Assembly (NCBI GenBank): GCA_022843745.1
Contig: JALHNB010000018.1
Coordinates: 1-64,000, forward strand
Length of the DNA stretch: 64,000 bases
Origin: Anaerolineae bacterium
GTDB lineage: Bacteria; Chloroflexota; Anaerolineae; Aggregatilineales; Phototrophicaceae
Reading direction: 5' to 3'
Part shown: piece by piece, positions 52,882 through 61,456 of the stretch
Position numbering within the stretch: the first letter of the stretch is position 1
Layout of the letters: each line of letters starts with the position of its first letter
Position numbers and translations under genes: made by a program
Notes under the pieces: model-generated
Seen by the model: only the letters and a program-made list of their open reading frames with translations
Database searches by the model: none
What the model was told of the DNA's origin: nothing

Positions 52882-53052
52882 TTAACTCGCCCGCAGGCGG
52901 TTTTCACGTTGGCGCATCTGGATCATCGCCCGCTTAATCATCGCTGGTTTCAGGTTTTGTGCGGGTGCTGCGGGTGCTAATGCCTGATCGCCCGCTTCCT
53001 GCTGCCCGTTCGGTTCTACGCTTCCGGTTATCTCGTCAAATACAATCGCCAT
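52882..53052 (-). CDS. Small 56-aa eCIS protein (DUF5908-like position)
   Basis: An ATG at 53052 opens 56 codons ending 15 bp before the gpD gene. The N-terminus is MAIVFDEITGSVEPNG; an Ala/Pro/Gln linker follows and the C-terminus is a basic helix (KRAMIQMRQRENRLR). Small proteins with an N-terminal strand and a C-terminal basic helix occupy this place between hub connector and spike in other eCIS clusters (DUF5908). The family link here is by position and form only. Confidence 0.6.
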   Translation of the reverse strand: MAIVFDEITGSVEPNGQQEAGDQALAPAAPAQNLKPAMIKRAMIQMRQRENRLRAS

Positions 53053-53103
53053 AATTTCGTGTCCTCAAAATTTCGTTTTCAGGCGGACATCGTGTCCGAA
53101 TTC

Positions 53104-53190
53104 GGGCGCAAGCCTTGCGCCCCTACAAACCCCACCCTACCGCTGTATTTCTCCCCTCTCTGCTTGCGGAGAGGGGTTGGGGGTGAGGTT
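53104..53190. repeat. Composite repeat: family 1 followed by family 2
   Basis: GGGCGCAAGCC/TTGCGCCCCTAC (53104-53126), then CTCCCCTCTCTGCTTGCGGA/GAGGGGTTGGGGGTGAGG (53151-53190). It separates the hub-connector gene from the 56-aa gene. Confidence 0.8.
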
Positions 53191-53195
53191 GTATT

Positions 53196-54332
53196 TCAAT
53201 CGAACGTGATCTTGCCCTTGAGACTCGCCGTCGCGCCCACGTCCGCGCTCAAGCTGGTCGAGCCTTCGATTTTTGCTTGCCCGCCAACGGCGAATGTCGC
53301 GCCGCTGTCTGTCGCGACACCGACGGACGCGCTGGATTGGATAATTTTGCTGGTATCCAGGCGGCTGGTTCGTGATGAACTGGTCGAGACTCGCAGGCCA
53401 GCGAATGCGCCTTGCGTCGCTGAGATGCCGCCGGATGCGCTGCTTCCGAAACTCGCGCCAGCAGAAGCGCCGAAACCTGCCGAAGCTCCGAATCCTGCAC
53501 TCGCACCTGCTGATGCTCCAAAGCCAGCACTTGCGCCGAAGCCTGCCCCAGCAGAAGCGCCAAAACTCGCGCTGCCACCGATGCCAACCCCGGCGCTTGC
53601 CCCGATTCCGATGCCTGCACTCGCACCAATACCAATACCGCCGCCAATGCCGATCCCGAAGCCTGCGCCACCGCTGGCAAATGCCACTGGCCCGCCCAGT
53701 GTGATCGAAGCGTCAACGGTGAGCGAAGCGCCGCTTGGAAAGCGCAGACTTTCCAGGCCATTCGCTGCTGCCAGTGCGCGGGATGCTGCGGGATCGCCAC
53801 CTTGTGCGGCTGTATCTGCTGGACTTCTGGAGGGCGGAGCATCAACTGCATCAAGGCTCAAGCCCCCTGTGGTGCCGAATTCAGGCGGCTCTTTCGATTT
53901 TTCGAGTTCGAAAACGGAGTCCTGGCTGGACATCGTAATGTTGACCGATGCCCGCAGCGGCACACCGACTGGCGCAAAAAAATCAATCGTTTCCTTATAA
54001 TTTTCGACCATGCCTTTAAAAATGAACGTTCCCCACTCAAATTTGACGACGGGCGGCGCTTTCTTCGCGTCTGGCTTCATAAACCCGGCGATTTTTTCAG
54101 TATGAGTCCGCACGTCAGCACCCGTATCCGTGGTGTCGAAAATCAGATCCATCGTCAGTTTGCCCGTGCTTTCGCTGACGTGCTGTTTAGCTTTTTTGCC
54201 CTGCCCTTTTTTGAGCGTGTTCGTAATCGTGTATTGCAGCGAGTTCGGGTTAAAGTGAACCGTCACCTTGTCGTTAGGGGCATCGACTTTTGTAAAAAAT
54301 GCGCGTTCAGGATTGCTGGCATCAGCGCTCAT
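53196..54332 (-). CDS. Hub-connector (Afp7-like CIS tube) protein with Gly/Ala-rich extension
   Basis: A 378-aa protein. The N-terminal CIS-tube domain (about 10-148) has KVTVHFNPNSLQYTITNTLK and FEWGTFIFKGMVENYKETID, as in Afp7-type proteins that connect the tube to the spike. A half-LysM-like stretch follows (ALAAANGLESLRFPSGASL, about 187-205). Instead of ending there, the protein continues with about 90 residues of Gly/Ala/Ser repeats (GASAGFGASAG, IGIGASAG; about 214-302) and a Ser/Ala/Val-rich C-terminus. This extension is unusual for the family. Confidence 0.78.
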   Translation of the reverse strand: MSADASNPERAFFTKVDAPNDKVTVHFNPNSLQYTITNTLKKGQGKKAKQHVSESTGKLTMDLIFDTTDTGADVRTHTEKIAGFMKPDAKKAPPVVKFEWGTFIFKGMVENYKETIDFFAPVGVPLRASVNITMSSQDSVFELEKSKEPPEFGTTGGLSLDAVDAPPSRSPADTAAQGGDPAASRALAAANGLESLRFPSGASLTVDASITLGGPVAFASGGAGFGIGIGGGIGIGASAGIGIGASAGVGIGGSASFGASAGAGFGASAGFGASAGASAGFGASAGFGASAGASFGSSASGGISATQGAFAGLRVSTSSSRTSRLDTSKIIQSSASVGVATDSGATFAVGGQAKIEGSTSLSADVGATASLKGKITFD

Positions 54333-54350
54333 ACTCGTTTTCCTTCTTGC

Positions 54351-54827
54351 CTAGACTAACCGCAGCCCTTCGTGGGCGAGATGAAGTTCTTCAATGCCGA
54401 TTTCCGTGCCTTTTGAGTTCATATCCGGTGACTTGAACTTGATCGGCATGGCGCGGTCTAATTTCCAGGACATCATTTCCGTGCCTGCCGCGTCGCACAG
54501 CGTAATCGTCACTTCCAAGCGATGGGCATAGGCGCTGTTGACGTTCATGAGTTCCCACCACTGCCACAGATGCCGTGTCGTTGTGATGCCGCGTTTCAAA
54601 ATCACCGTCGAAAATGTCACCTGTCCGGCGCGTTGGGCAGGTCCATAATTGCGCCCACCTTCCTTGATGACTTTTGGCTCCATCGTCGCGTCCAGCCCGG
54701 TACATTCGGAAAACGCGCCGCTGCACAGGTCAACATCGTCGCCAACTTCCGCGCCAAGCGGCTGGTCTTTGAACGTCACGTGAAAGCGGAATATATGCAG
54801 CGGATCAAGGTCATAATCTAGCGGCAC
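54351..54827 (-). CDS. Tail tube protein 2 (Afp5-like, gp19 family)
   Basis: A 158-aa T4 gp19-type tube protein: FRFHVTFKDQPLG, FSECTGLDATMEPKVIKEGG, VILKRGITTTRHLWQWWELM, GIEELHLAHEGLRLV. Being longer than the other tube protein and placed next to the hub connector, it is probably the tube initiator (Afp5 role). The stop lies 18 bp before the hub-connector start. Confidence 0.88.
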   Translation of the reverse strand: MPLDYDLDPLHIFRFHVTFKDQPLGAEVGDDVDLCSGAFSECTGLDATMEPKVIKEGGRNYGPAQRAGQVTFSTVILKRGITTTRHLWQWWELMNVNSAYAHRLEVTITLCDAAGTEMMSWKLDRAMPIKFKSPDMNSKGTEIGIEELHLAHEGLRLV

Positions 54828-54853
54828 GTTCTCTTCTCTCCTCTGGCGTTCAT

Positions 54854-55002
54854 GGGCGCAAGCCCTGCGCCCCTACCATTTTTTGTCGGACAGGTCTCAG
54901 ACCTGCCCCTACAACTTCCCTGGTCGCACGGCTGTGCGCCCCTACATTAATCCTGCATTTCTCCCCTCTCCAACGCATTGGAGAGGGGCTGGGGGTGAGG
55001 TT
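54854..55002. repeat. Composite array: three family 1 units and one family 2 unit
   Basis: Units at 54854-54876 (GGGCGCAAGCC core), 54891-54912 (AGGTCT core), 54923-54945 (GCACGG core) and 54961-55002 (CTCCCCTCTCCAACG type). They fill the gap between the second sheath and second tube genes. Confidence 0.8.
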
Positions 55003-55010
55003 GAAATTCC

Positions 55011-56897
55011 CTACGTCCCACTCCCGCCGACCAGCGCCACATGACCACCTTCGGCCAGCGCCAGTACAACGGTAATCTGCTCAATCGGGATCGCTGGGTC
55101 GAACTGCACCGAGACGATCACCCGACCATTATCAATGTCATTTTGCGTCATGGTGCTGCGGTCACAGCGCACACTGAACGCATCATTTGCCGTTTTCCCG
55201 CGCAGCGCCCCGGCATGCCACAAACTCAATAGCAGGCCGCCGATCTGATCGCGAATCCGTCGCCAAAGTGCCTCGCTGGAAGACTCGAACGTGATGTCCT
55301 CGCCCAGCCGCCGCGCTGCCCGTACCAGCAGCGATACCAGTCGATTCACGCTTGCCAGTCGATAGCCTTCGTTCATGCTCGTCGTCACGTCCGAAAGCAC
55401 TTCCAGGCCGCGTGGGGTCTGCCCCAGGATCGACACTCTCTCCAATAATGTATGGCTGGCGGCATTTTCCGACGGATTATCTGGAATGGACTTGAAAACC
55501 TGGTCGCGTCGCAGCGAGGGGTACACATCATAAACGTCCGCGAGATTCTGTCCGGCGGCGCTGCGGAATGCCCCGTTCAGCAGTGCGCTCCGTGATAATA
55601 CGCCGACCAAAACCGCGTCCGGCGATTCCAGTTCTTCCGGCAGATTGCGTGACCCGGCTGTTTTGACCCAGGGATAGGCTAACTGGACAAACGCGCTGGA
55701 AATGCCGTCACTGCGCGTGGTCATGTGCGCTGCCAGCGGCCCGTAACCGCCATCAATCAAAAAGTTGAGCAGATCGCTGTTCGCCGCTGAACCCGCTTCG
55801 GGAATGGGAACTGCGGCGACAAGTTGTATCTCGCGCAGCTCCCGTGCGATTAAATCCGCTGTGAATCGAATTGCCTGCGCCCAGGTCGTATAGCCAATTT
55901 CGTCGCAGCGCGGCGCTCGTAAAAATCGTGCCTGGGTATCCGGCGATGGCGATTCCGGCACGGAGCATTCGACAAAATCTTCATCCGGCGACGGTAGCGG
56001 TTCGATTGGTTCGATGAATTCCGGCGGCGCGGCCACGATGTCCGCTAAATCCGGCATACACAGGAACGACACATCCGGCAGGCCGAATAAATGACCGATG
56101 CCTTTCCAGTTTCGCGGGTCGGCAGGACTCACACCAGCCTCAAACGGGAAGCCCGGTATCAACTTCGCGATTCGATCATTCATGCGTTCAGCGCGTGAAA
56201 GGCCGTCATCGGTGGGGTATAAAATTGAAGGATCGCCCACGCGCACGACGTAACATTTACGCCCGCCCTGCGCGAAAAACGAACGCACCGCCGCACCTAT
56301 ATAGCTGACACCGATTCGCCCACGAGCATCGAGAATGCGCCGTTCCCAGGCGAATAACTGGTCGAAAATTTCCCAGGTATCAATCGGGACAGGCACATTG
56401 AGTAAATCCGGCACAGGCCGCACGATGAAATCCTTGCTGAGCGCGTTGGTGTGGTCGGCAAATCCCAGCGCAGGCTGTCGCCGTACTGCTACAGAGGCCG
56501 CTGCACCTTCATTATCTGTGCCGATCACCAGTTGGTTGGTGTCGGTCAGACGCGCATAGCCACCGCGCAGGATGCCGTTGAGCGCGCTGACGACTTCGCT
56601 TGGTGTTAATGTGCCAATCGGCAGCGTGACAAACTGCGTCCGCCCATCCAGCGCGACCTGTAAACGATTCGTCGCAGCATCCAGATCGACGCTCGGCGGG
56701 AGTGGATTGCGGGCGATGGCTTCCACCGGGCGAAACTCGCCAGGAGGCAGCCAGCCGCGCTCATCCAGCCAGCGTTCGAGCTGTGGCGAGAGCGTCCCTC
56801 CGCGCCGATTGACAAAGCCGATAAAACAAGCGATGTCGGTGCGGTTGGGGGCGCTGGTAATCACCGGGACTTGATCGACGAATTGCAGACCACTCAT
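55011..56897 (-). CDS. Tail sheath protein 2
   Basis: A 628-aa contractile sheath subunit. The C-terminal sheath domain is clear (LLSLWHAGALRGKTANDAFS, VRCDRSTMTQNDIDNGRVIV, VQFDPAIPIEQITVVLALAE). The N-terminus (VPVITSAPNRTDIACFIGFV) is shorter than in the other sheath. An insert at about 82-150 (FVTLPIGTLTPSEVVSALNG, QLVIGTDNEGAAASVAV) resembles the insert in the larger sheath protein. An Afp2-4-type cluster normally has more than one sheath, and this one is likely the minor, baseplate-proximal form. Confidence 0.87.
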   Translation of the reverse strand: MSGLQFVDQVPVITSAPNRTDIACFIGFVNRRGGTLSPQLERWLDERGWLPPGEFRPVEAIARNPLPPSVDLDAATNRLQVALDGRTQFVTLPIGTLTPSEVVSALNGILRGGYARLTDTNQLVIGTDNEGAAASVAVRRQPALGFADHTNALSKDFIVRPVPDLLNVPVPIDTWEIFDQLFAWERRILDARGRIGVSYIGAAVRSFFAQGGRKCYVVRVGDPSILYPTDDGLSRAERMNDRIAKLIPGFPFEAGVSPADPRNWKGIGHLFGLPDVSFLCMPDLADIVAAPPEFIEPIEPLPSPDEDFVECSVPESPSPDTQARFLRAPRCDEIGYTTWAQAIRFTADLIARELREIQLVAAVPIPEAGSAANSDLLNFLIDGGYGPLAAHMTTRSDGISSAFVQLAYPWVKTAGSRNLPEELESPDAVLVGVLSRSALLNGAFRSAAGQNLADVYDVYPSLRRDQVFKSIPDNPSENAASHTLLERVSILGQTPRGLEVLSDVTTSMNEGYRLASVNRLVSLLVRAARRLGEDITFESSSEALWRRIRDQIGGLLLSLWHAGALRGKTANDAFSVRCDRSTMTQNDIDNGRVIVSVQFDPAIPIEQITVVLALAEGGHVALVGGSGT

Positions 56898-56920
56898 GCG
56901 AATCCCTTATCAACTAATCT

Positions 56921-57019
56921 GCCCCTCACCCCCGTCCCCTCTCCCACAAGGGGCGAGGGGAGAAATACGCCTTTTAAGTCCCTCTCCCCTGAGTGGGAGA
57001 GGGATTTAGGGTGAGGGGA
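56921..57019. repeat. Double family 2 repeat
   Basis: Two inverted G/C-rich segments: CCCCTCACCCCCGTCCCCTC near 56921 and GGGAGAGGGATTTAGGGTGA near 56995, between the tube 1 and sheath 2 genes. Confidence 0.75.
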
Positions 57020-57030
57020 ACCCCATACTT

Positions 57031-57477
57031 CTACGCCAGTCCCTCGACTTCGATGCCTTCGCACGAAAGCACGAGTTCTTCCATCGCCACATCGGTGCCG
57101 CCTTTAGCCGCCAATGTCGGGCCGGTGTATTTCATCGGCAGGACGCTGTGCAATTTAAAGACCTGCACCGGATTACGTGACTCGTCCTGCATGGTGATCG
57201 TGATTTCTTTTTTGGCATCCGGCCCGTTATTCATGGCCTGATCGAGCCATCGCCATAAAGTCGTGGAGTTGATAACGCCACGCTTGAGCGTCACATCCGG
57301 CACTTTATGCACGCCTGCGATCTTGCGTGGGTGGTTCAGCGGATAATTCCCCGCGCGATATTCGGCAACGGTGATTTCCAGCCCTAGGCCGGAGACATCG
57401 GAAAATCCGCCAAATTCTTCGCTGCCGTCAAAATTGACGACGTAGTTAAAATTCCCGTAAGGTACTTCGCGAGCCAT
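57031..57477 (-). CDS. Tail tube protein 1 (Afp1-like, gp19 family)
   Basis: A 148-aa tube subunit: REVPYGNFNYVVNFDGSEEF, GFSDVSGLGLEITVAEYRAG, TLKRGVINSTTLWRWLDQAM, EELVLSCEGIEVEGLA. It should polymerise into the inner tube that carries cargo. It lies directly downstream of the main sheath gene, the usual order of subunits made in large amounts. Confidence 0.92.
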   Translation of the reverse strand: MAREVPYGNFNYVVNFDGSEEFGGFSDVSGLGLEITVAEYRAGNYPLNHPRKIAGVHKVPDVTLKRGVINSTTLWRWLDQAMNNGPDAKKEITITMQDESRNPVQVFKLHSVLPMKYTGPTLAAKGGTDVAMEELVLSCEGIEVEGLA

Positions 57478-57530
57478 TGGTTTTTGCCCCTCTGTTTAAT
57501 GTTTTCGTTGCTTGAAACATCATTTCCATA

Positions 57531-57602
57531 GGGCGACCCAGCGGGTCGCCCCTACGTTTTATTTGAAATGTTTCCGCAGGACGCACAGCTGTGCGCCCCT
57601 AC
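57531..57602. repeat. Two family 1 repeats in tandem
   Basis: Units 57531-57555 (GGGCGACCCA/GCGGGTCGCCCCTAC) and 57579-57602 (GGACGCACAG/CTGTGCGCCCCTAC), in the gap between sheath 1 and tube 1. They might help set the different expression of the two genes. Confidence 0.8.
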
Positions 57603-57614
57603 AAAAGTTAATTG

Positions 57615-60023
57615 CTACCCCCGCGCGTCCGCCGTCTTCTGGCCGATGCGGAAGATGACATATTCGGCGGGCTTCAGGACGGCCACGCCGATTTCGCAGA
57701 TCAGGCGACCATTGTCCAGGTCGTTTTGTGTCATGGTGCTGCGGTCACAGCGGACAAAGAACGCTTGCTCCGGTTTTGTCCCCAGCAGCGCCCCACTCAC
57801 CCACTCGTTATAGAGGAAAGCTGAAACCGTCTCGCGGATATTGGCCCACAGCGCCTCACCGTTTGGCTCAAAGACTGCCCACTGTGTCGAACGGTCAATC
57901 GAGCGCTCCAGATAGATGAAATAGCGGCGCACATTGACATATTTCCATTCGGGGTCAGACGACACGGTACGCGCACCCCACACACGATAGCCGCGTCCGG
58001 GGAAATAGCGCAGATTATTCACGCCTTCGGGATTCATCACGTCCTGTTCGCGTTTGTTAATCTCGCGCTCGAAGCGCAGTGCGCCCGTCACGACTTCGTT
58101 CGCTGGAGCTTTCCAAACGCCGCGTTGAATATCGTTGCGGGCGTAGATTCCAGTGATAAAGCCTGACGGCGGCAGCGCGATCTCTTTGGGGATCAGATCG
58201 TTGGATGGTCGTGCCAGCGGATTGGCGATGACGACCCAGGGGTAATAGAGCGCCGCGTGGGTCGAGTCAATCCGGCTGCGGACTTCACGTGCCTGTCCGG
58301 GCGTGTATCCCGGCGGCGTATCCAGCACGGCGATGCGATACCACATGCGCTGGGCATGACCGATCAAGGCTTGCTGGATGCCCTGATAAGTCGTCTCGTC
58401 GGCATCGTTCAGGCGATAGGCTGTATGTCCCGGCGCGGCGATAATCGAAATATCCTCGATGCTTTCGAGCAGTTCGAACGCGCCCTCGTAGGCCACCGCA
58501 TCATCAACAACCGTGCTGGCTGCTGGTAGAGCGCCATCGTTGCCGCCCGTGACCGGAAAGCTGTTTTCCGTCTGGCTGCCAAACAAGGCGTTGCGCAGTT
58601 GGAACGGTGTCGTTCCCCCGCCAATCGCCAGGTAATACGGATTTTGCAGCGCGTCACTTTTGCGGGAGGGGGTTTCCGCCAGGATCGCGCCGATATAGCG
58701 GGTGTGTTCGGGGCTGAATCCCAACCCTTCATAATTGATAATGCTGCCGTCGCCGTCTTCGGTTTCGACATTCATCGTCACCATATGCGCGGCGGCGGGT
58801 AATGGTGCAGCCGTGTTCAGCGGTGGGCCAGCGACTTCCGACACCCAACTGCCACCGAGTTTGCGGTAATAGGATACCGTTGCGCCGTTCGATCCGTTGC
58901 GCTGTGTGGTGGCTAGACCGAGTGCCTGCTGTCCAGCATTGGCATTCACCTGGATGGTAGCGGCTGACCCGGTTGCAGTGGTAGCAATCGTCAGCAAATT
59001 GGTCGAGGGTGGCTGTGTGGCACGGGCAGGGATTGCCGCTGCCTGCAATAAACCATCAATTTCCGCGACGGTTACGGCATCGAGATTGGCGACATTACCT
59101 GTGCCAGCCGCATTTGCGCCGCCTGCGAAGCCGATTGCGCCCGTATCGCTCACATTGATCGCCGCCGATGTTCCGCGCACATCGCTCGTAATCACGATCC
59201 GGGTGCCACCTTGCAGGCTCACGGAGCAGCGTCGAAGGTTGGTATTCAGGAAATTCACCAGATCGTCTATTGCTGTATTGCCGTCTGGCAGCGGAATCGT
59301 CTGTGTCAGGCCGCCAACAGTCACGGTGAATGTCGTGTCCGCCGGGATATTCACCGGATCGGCCAAAACTGCGCCTGTGACTGCTGCCGCTGTGCCGTTA
59401 AATGTAATCGACGCAGGTGGGTCGCCGTTGATCGTTACTTCCAACTGGTCGCCGCTATTCAGCACAAAGCTGGGTGTTCCACCTGTGACGACGGCAGATT
59501 GCGCGACGGCATCCCCACCCAAGCGCAGCAGAGAGCCATCCGGCGCAACGTTCATGGTTGCGGAGGTGGCAGGGCTGCGTTTTTCGCTGACGCGGACAAT
59601 GCCGTTGAGTCCAGAACCGGGCATCCGGGCGATAAATTGCAATCCGGCGACTCCACCGATCAGGCTGGATTGCGCCGCGCCGCCTGCCCCGACCAGTGAA
59701 CCATCGGGATTGGTGCGTGGAATAAAGACGCGCCCGATGTACAGCCGTGCGCCGCCGTTTTCAAAAAATGCGCGAACAGCATGAGCCAGATAATTGGTCA
59801 CTTGCGGGTTGGCATCCTCCCCGGCGCTGAACGACAGATTTTCCAGACCGCCATAAATCCGGGCAAATTCGCCGAAGCTGGTAATCACTTCGGGCGTGTC
59901 CGAGAGAGGCCCTTTGCGGCTGGGGCCGACGAAGGCCGTTGTACTGGTGCTGACACCCTCAATCGACTTGGGGCGAAAGCTCACTTCTTCGACATAGACA
60001 CCGGGGGCCAAATATTCAGGCAT
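57615..60023 (-). CDS. Tail sheath protein 1 (main sheath), with large insert
   Basis: An 802-aa sheath subunit. N-terminal EYLAPGVYVEEVSFRPKSIE and TTAFVGPSRKGPLSD, and C-terminal SFLYNEWVSGALL-type and FFVRCDRSTMTQNDLDNGRL segments, are canonical. Between them lies a Thr/Ala/Gly-rich insert (about 145-420). It contains FTVTVGGLTQTIPLPDGNTA and VSLQGGTRIVITSDVRGTSA, reminiscent of the flagellin hook IN motif and echoed in the second sheath. The insert is expected on the outer surface. The gene is longer than typical sheath genes (about 350-500 aa). Confidence 0.88.
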   Translation of the reverse strand: MPEYLAPGVYVEEVSFRPKSIEGVSTSTTAFVGPSRKGPLSDTPEVITSFGEFARIYGGLENLSFSAGEDANPQVTNYLAHAVRAFFENGGARLYIGRVFIPRTNPDGSLVGAGGAAQSSLIGGVAGLQFIARMPGSGLNGIVRVSEKRSPATSATMNVAPDGSLLRLGGDAVAQSAVVTGGTPSFVLNSGDQLEVTINGDPPASITFNGTAAAVTGAVLADPVNIPADTTFTVTVGGLTQTIPLPDGNTAIDDLVNFLNTNLRRCSVSLQGGTRIVITSDVRGTSAAINVSDTGAIGFAGGANAAGTGNVANLDAVTVAEIDGLLQAAAIPARATQPPSTNLLTIATTATGSAATIQVNANAGQQALGLATTQRNGSNGATVSYYRKLGGSWVSEVAGPPLNTAAPLPAAAHMVTMNVETEDGDGSIINYEGLGFSPEHTRYIGAILAETPSRKSDALQNPYYLAIGGGTTPFQLRNALFGSQTENSFPVTGGNDGALPAASTVVDDAVAYEGAFELLESIEDISIIAAPGHTAYRLNDADETTYQGIQQALIGHAQRMWYRIAVLDTPPGYTPGQAREVRSRIDSTHAALYYPWVVIANPLARPSNDLIPKEIALPPSGFITGIYARNDIQRGVWKAPANEVVTGALRFEREINKREQDVMNPEGVNNLRYFPGRGYRVWGARTVSSDPEWKYVNVRRYFIYLERSIDRSTQWAVFEPNGEALWANIRETVSAFLYNEWVSGALLGTKPEQAFFVRCDRSTMTQNDLDNGRLICEIGVAVLKPAEYVIFRIGQKTADARG

Positions 60024-60044
60024 AATCCTATCCTTTGGGAACTC

Positions 60045-60818
60045 TTAATCGAGTGAAACGGTTAATAGTATTGCGAGGTGTCGCCCGGAGGCCAGCTGCG
60101 CCGCCTGGGTGCTGGTTTTCAGCGTTCCCAGATTCGCTTCCAGATCATCCGGGTTGGGTAATGCCCCCGCGTCAGGATCAAAAATCACTTGCAGTGTTAC
60201 ATCAATCTCATGGGTTAGCACCGCCCCATTCCCGCCATTGGAGATCGTCACCGGGATACCCGGCACGACGACCAGCGCCTCGCCAGCGATCCTGCCGCGC
60301 CAATCGGTCATCCCCCGCGCAATCGGGTTATTCGCGCCGTCCAACACGCGAATCAACGCGCCGCCGAGTGGTCTGGGCTGCTGGCCGATTTGCGTACCGC
60401 GCACGGACACGCGGATCACCGCCCATCCGGGGTCTACCGAAGCGGTTGCCGATGGGTAGAGCCGGACATCCACAGGGCGAAAAAGCGAAGTGGGTTGATC
60501 GCTGTTGGCCGGATTGGGGTCGCGCGGGAGCGAAACTTCAAAACTACGCGGCAAATAAAGTCGCCCGGTGGGGATAATTTCGCCAGCAAAATTTTCGCTT
60601 TCCAGCGCTGGTGCAGCGGGTGACTGCTCGAATGAGTCGGCATGTGCTTTCAAAGCTGCCGGACGGTCTGCGCCGTAAATCACATAATAGCCGACGCGAT
60701 TTCGCACGAATTTCAACCCCGGCGCTGTCACCCGGAAAGAATCGTTCGCCTGCGTCCCGATAGCGGCATCCACCAGCCGTACCGCGCCTAAAACGCGATG
60801 TGAAACCTGCTCACTCAT
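60045..60818 (-). CDS. eCIS cap-proximal accessory protein, 257 aa
   Basis: Not assigned to a named family. It starts VSHRVLGAVRLVDAAIGTQA, has a carboxypeptidase-regulatory-like beta domain near 150-190 (GALIRVLDGANNPIARGMTD) and ends with a strand-rich segment. Its ATG overlaps the DUF4255 stop (ATGA) and it lies 21 bp before the main sheath gene, so it likely takes part in cap or sheath-end assembly (inference). Confidence 0.65.
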   Translation of the reverse strand: MSEQVSHRVLGAVRLVDAAIGTQANDSFRVTAPGLKFVRNRVGYYVIYGADRPAALKAHADSFEQSPAAPALESENFAGEIIPTGRLYLPRSFEVSLPRDPNPANSDQPTSLFRPVDVRLYPSATASVDPGWAVIRVSVRGTQIGQQPRPLGGALIRVLDGANNPIARGMTDWRGRIAGEALVVVPGIPVTISNGGNGAVLTHEIDVTLQVIFDPDAGALPNPDDLEANLGTLKTSTQAAQLASGRHLAILLTVSLD

Positions 60819-61399
60819 GGCTGACCCTCATCGCTGTAATCGAAACGGGTCGCGACCACAGGCAGTGAATCGGGTATAGCATCAGGGTCGATTCGCACCA
60901 CACGGGCGATATAGGCCACGCTCAAGCGGTAAGATGGCTCAATCGCATCCCAGATGCGCATCATATCTTCGGTGCTGAGTTCGGAGGGAATCAATTGGAT
61001 AATATCGTTGGGTGTCCAGCCCGCTTCCGCCGAGAGTGACGAAGCGTTGAGCGTGGGATGCATATACATCTCACGCATCGCCCAGGCCAGAATATTGTGT
61101 TCGGCAACCGCGTTGTCCGCCCACACCGTCATCAGATAATGCAGGTCGAGCGACAGCGGCACATCGCGGCTGTTCGCGTCGGAGGTGCGCCGGATGTTGC
61201 GCATCTGGTCATTGACCGTCACGCGGTAGAGATACAGCGAGAGCGTGGTGTCGAGTTCCGCGCTGATGTTGGCGATCTGCCCGCTGGAAAAAAGTTGGAA
61301 ATCGCACGAATGCAGCGCCCGCAAATTGGCAGGATAAGCCCGGCTGAGATAGCCGATCAGCGAATTACCAACCGAGTGAATCGCGAGTACATTTGCCAT
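60815..61399 (-). CDS. DUF4255 tail terminator/cap protein (Afp16-like)
   Basis: A 194-aa DUF4255 protein: ALHSCDFQLFSSGQIANISA, LSLYLYRVTVNDQMRN, PLSLDLHYLMTVWADNAVAE, IIQLIPSELSTEDMMRIWDA, SYRLSVAYIARVV. It caps the tube and sheath at the end away from the baseplate and fixes particle length with the tape measure. It is the first gene of the operon. Confidence 0.92.
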   Translation of the reverse strand: MANVLAIHSVGNSLIGYLSRAYPANLRALHSCDFQLFSSGQIANISAELDTTLSLYLYRVTVNDQMRNIRRTSDANSRDVPLSLDLHYLMTVWADNAVAEHNILAWAMREMYMHPTLNASSLSAEAGWTPNDIIQLIPSELSTEDMMRIWDAIEPSYRLSVAYIARVVRIDPDAIPDSLPVVATRFDYSDEGQP

Positions 61400-61456
61400 C
61401 GTTAGTCCGAATAATCGTTCAGGTGATATGGCGAGATTGTAAGGTGCATGTTTATT

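Noticed and set aside
53059-54000. Long plus-strand open frame rich in Pro/Ala (313 aa)
   Set aside because: It is the complement of the Gly/Ala-repeat hub-connector gene; its apparent repeats mirror the GASAGF codons. No ribosome-binding site or family.
27448-61399. Prophage or type VI secretion system
   Set aside because: No capsid, portal, terminase, integrase or lysis genes, and no TssJ/L/M membrane complex or ClpV. DUF4255, DUF4157 and the AAA+ ATPase point to an eCIS.
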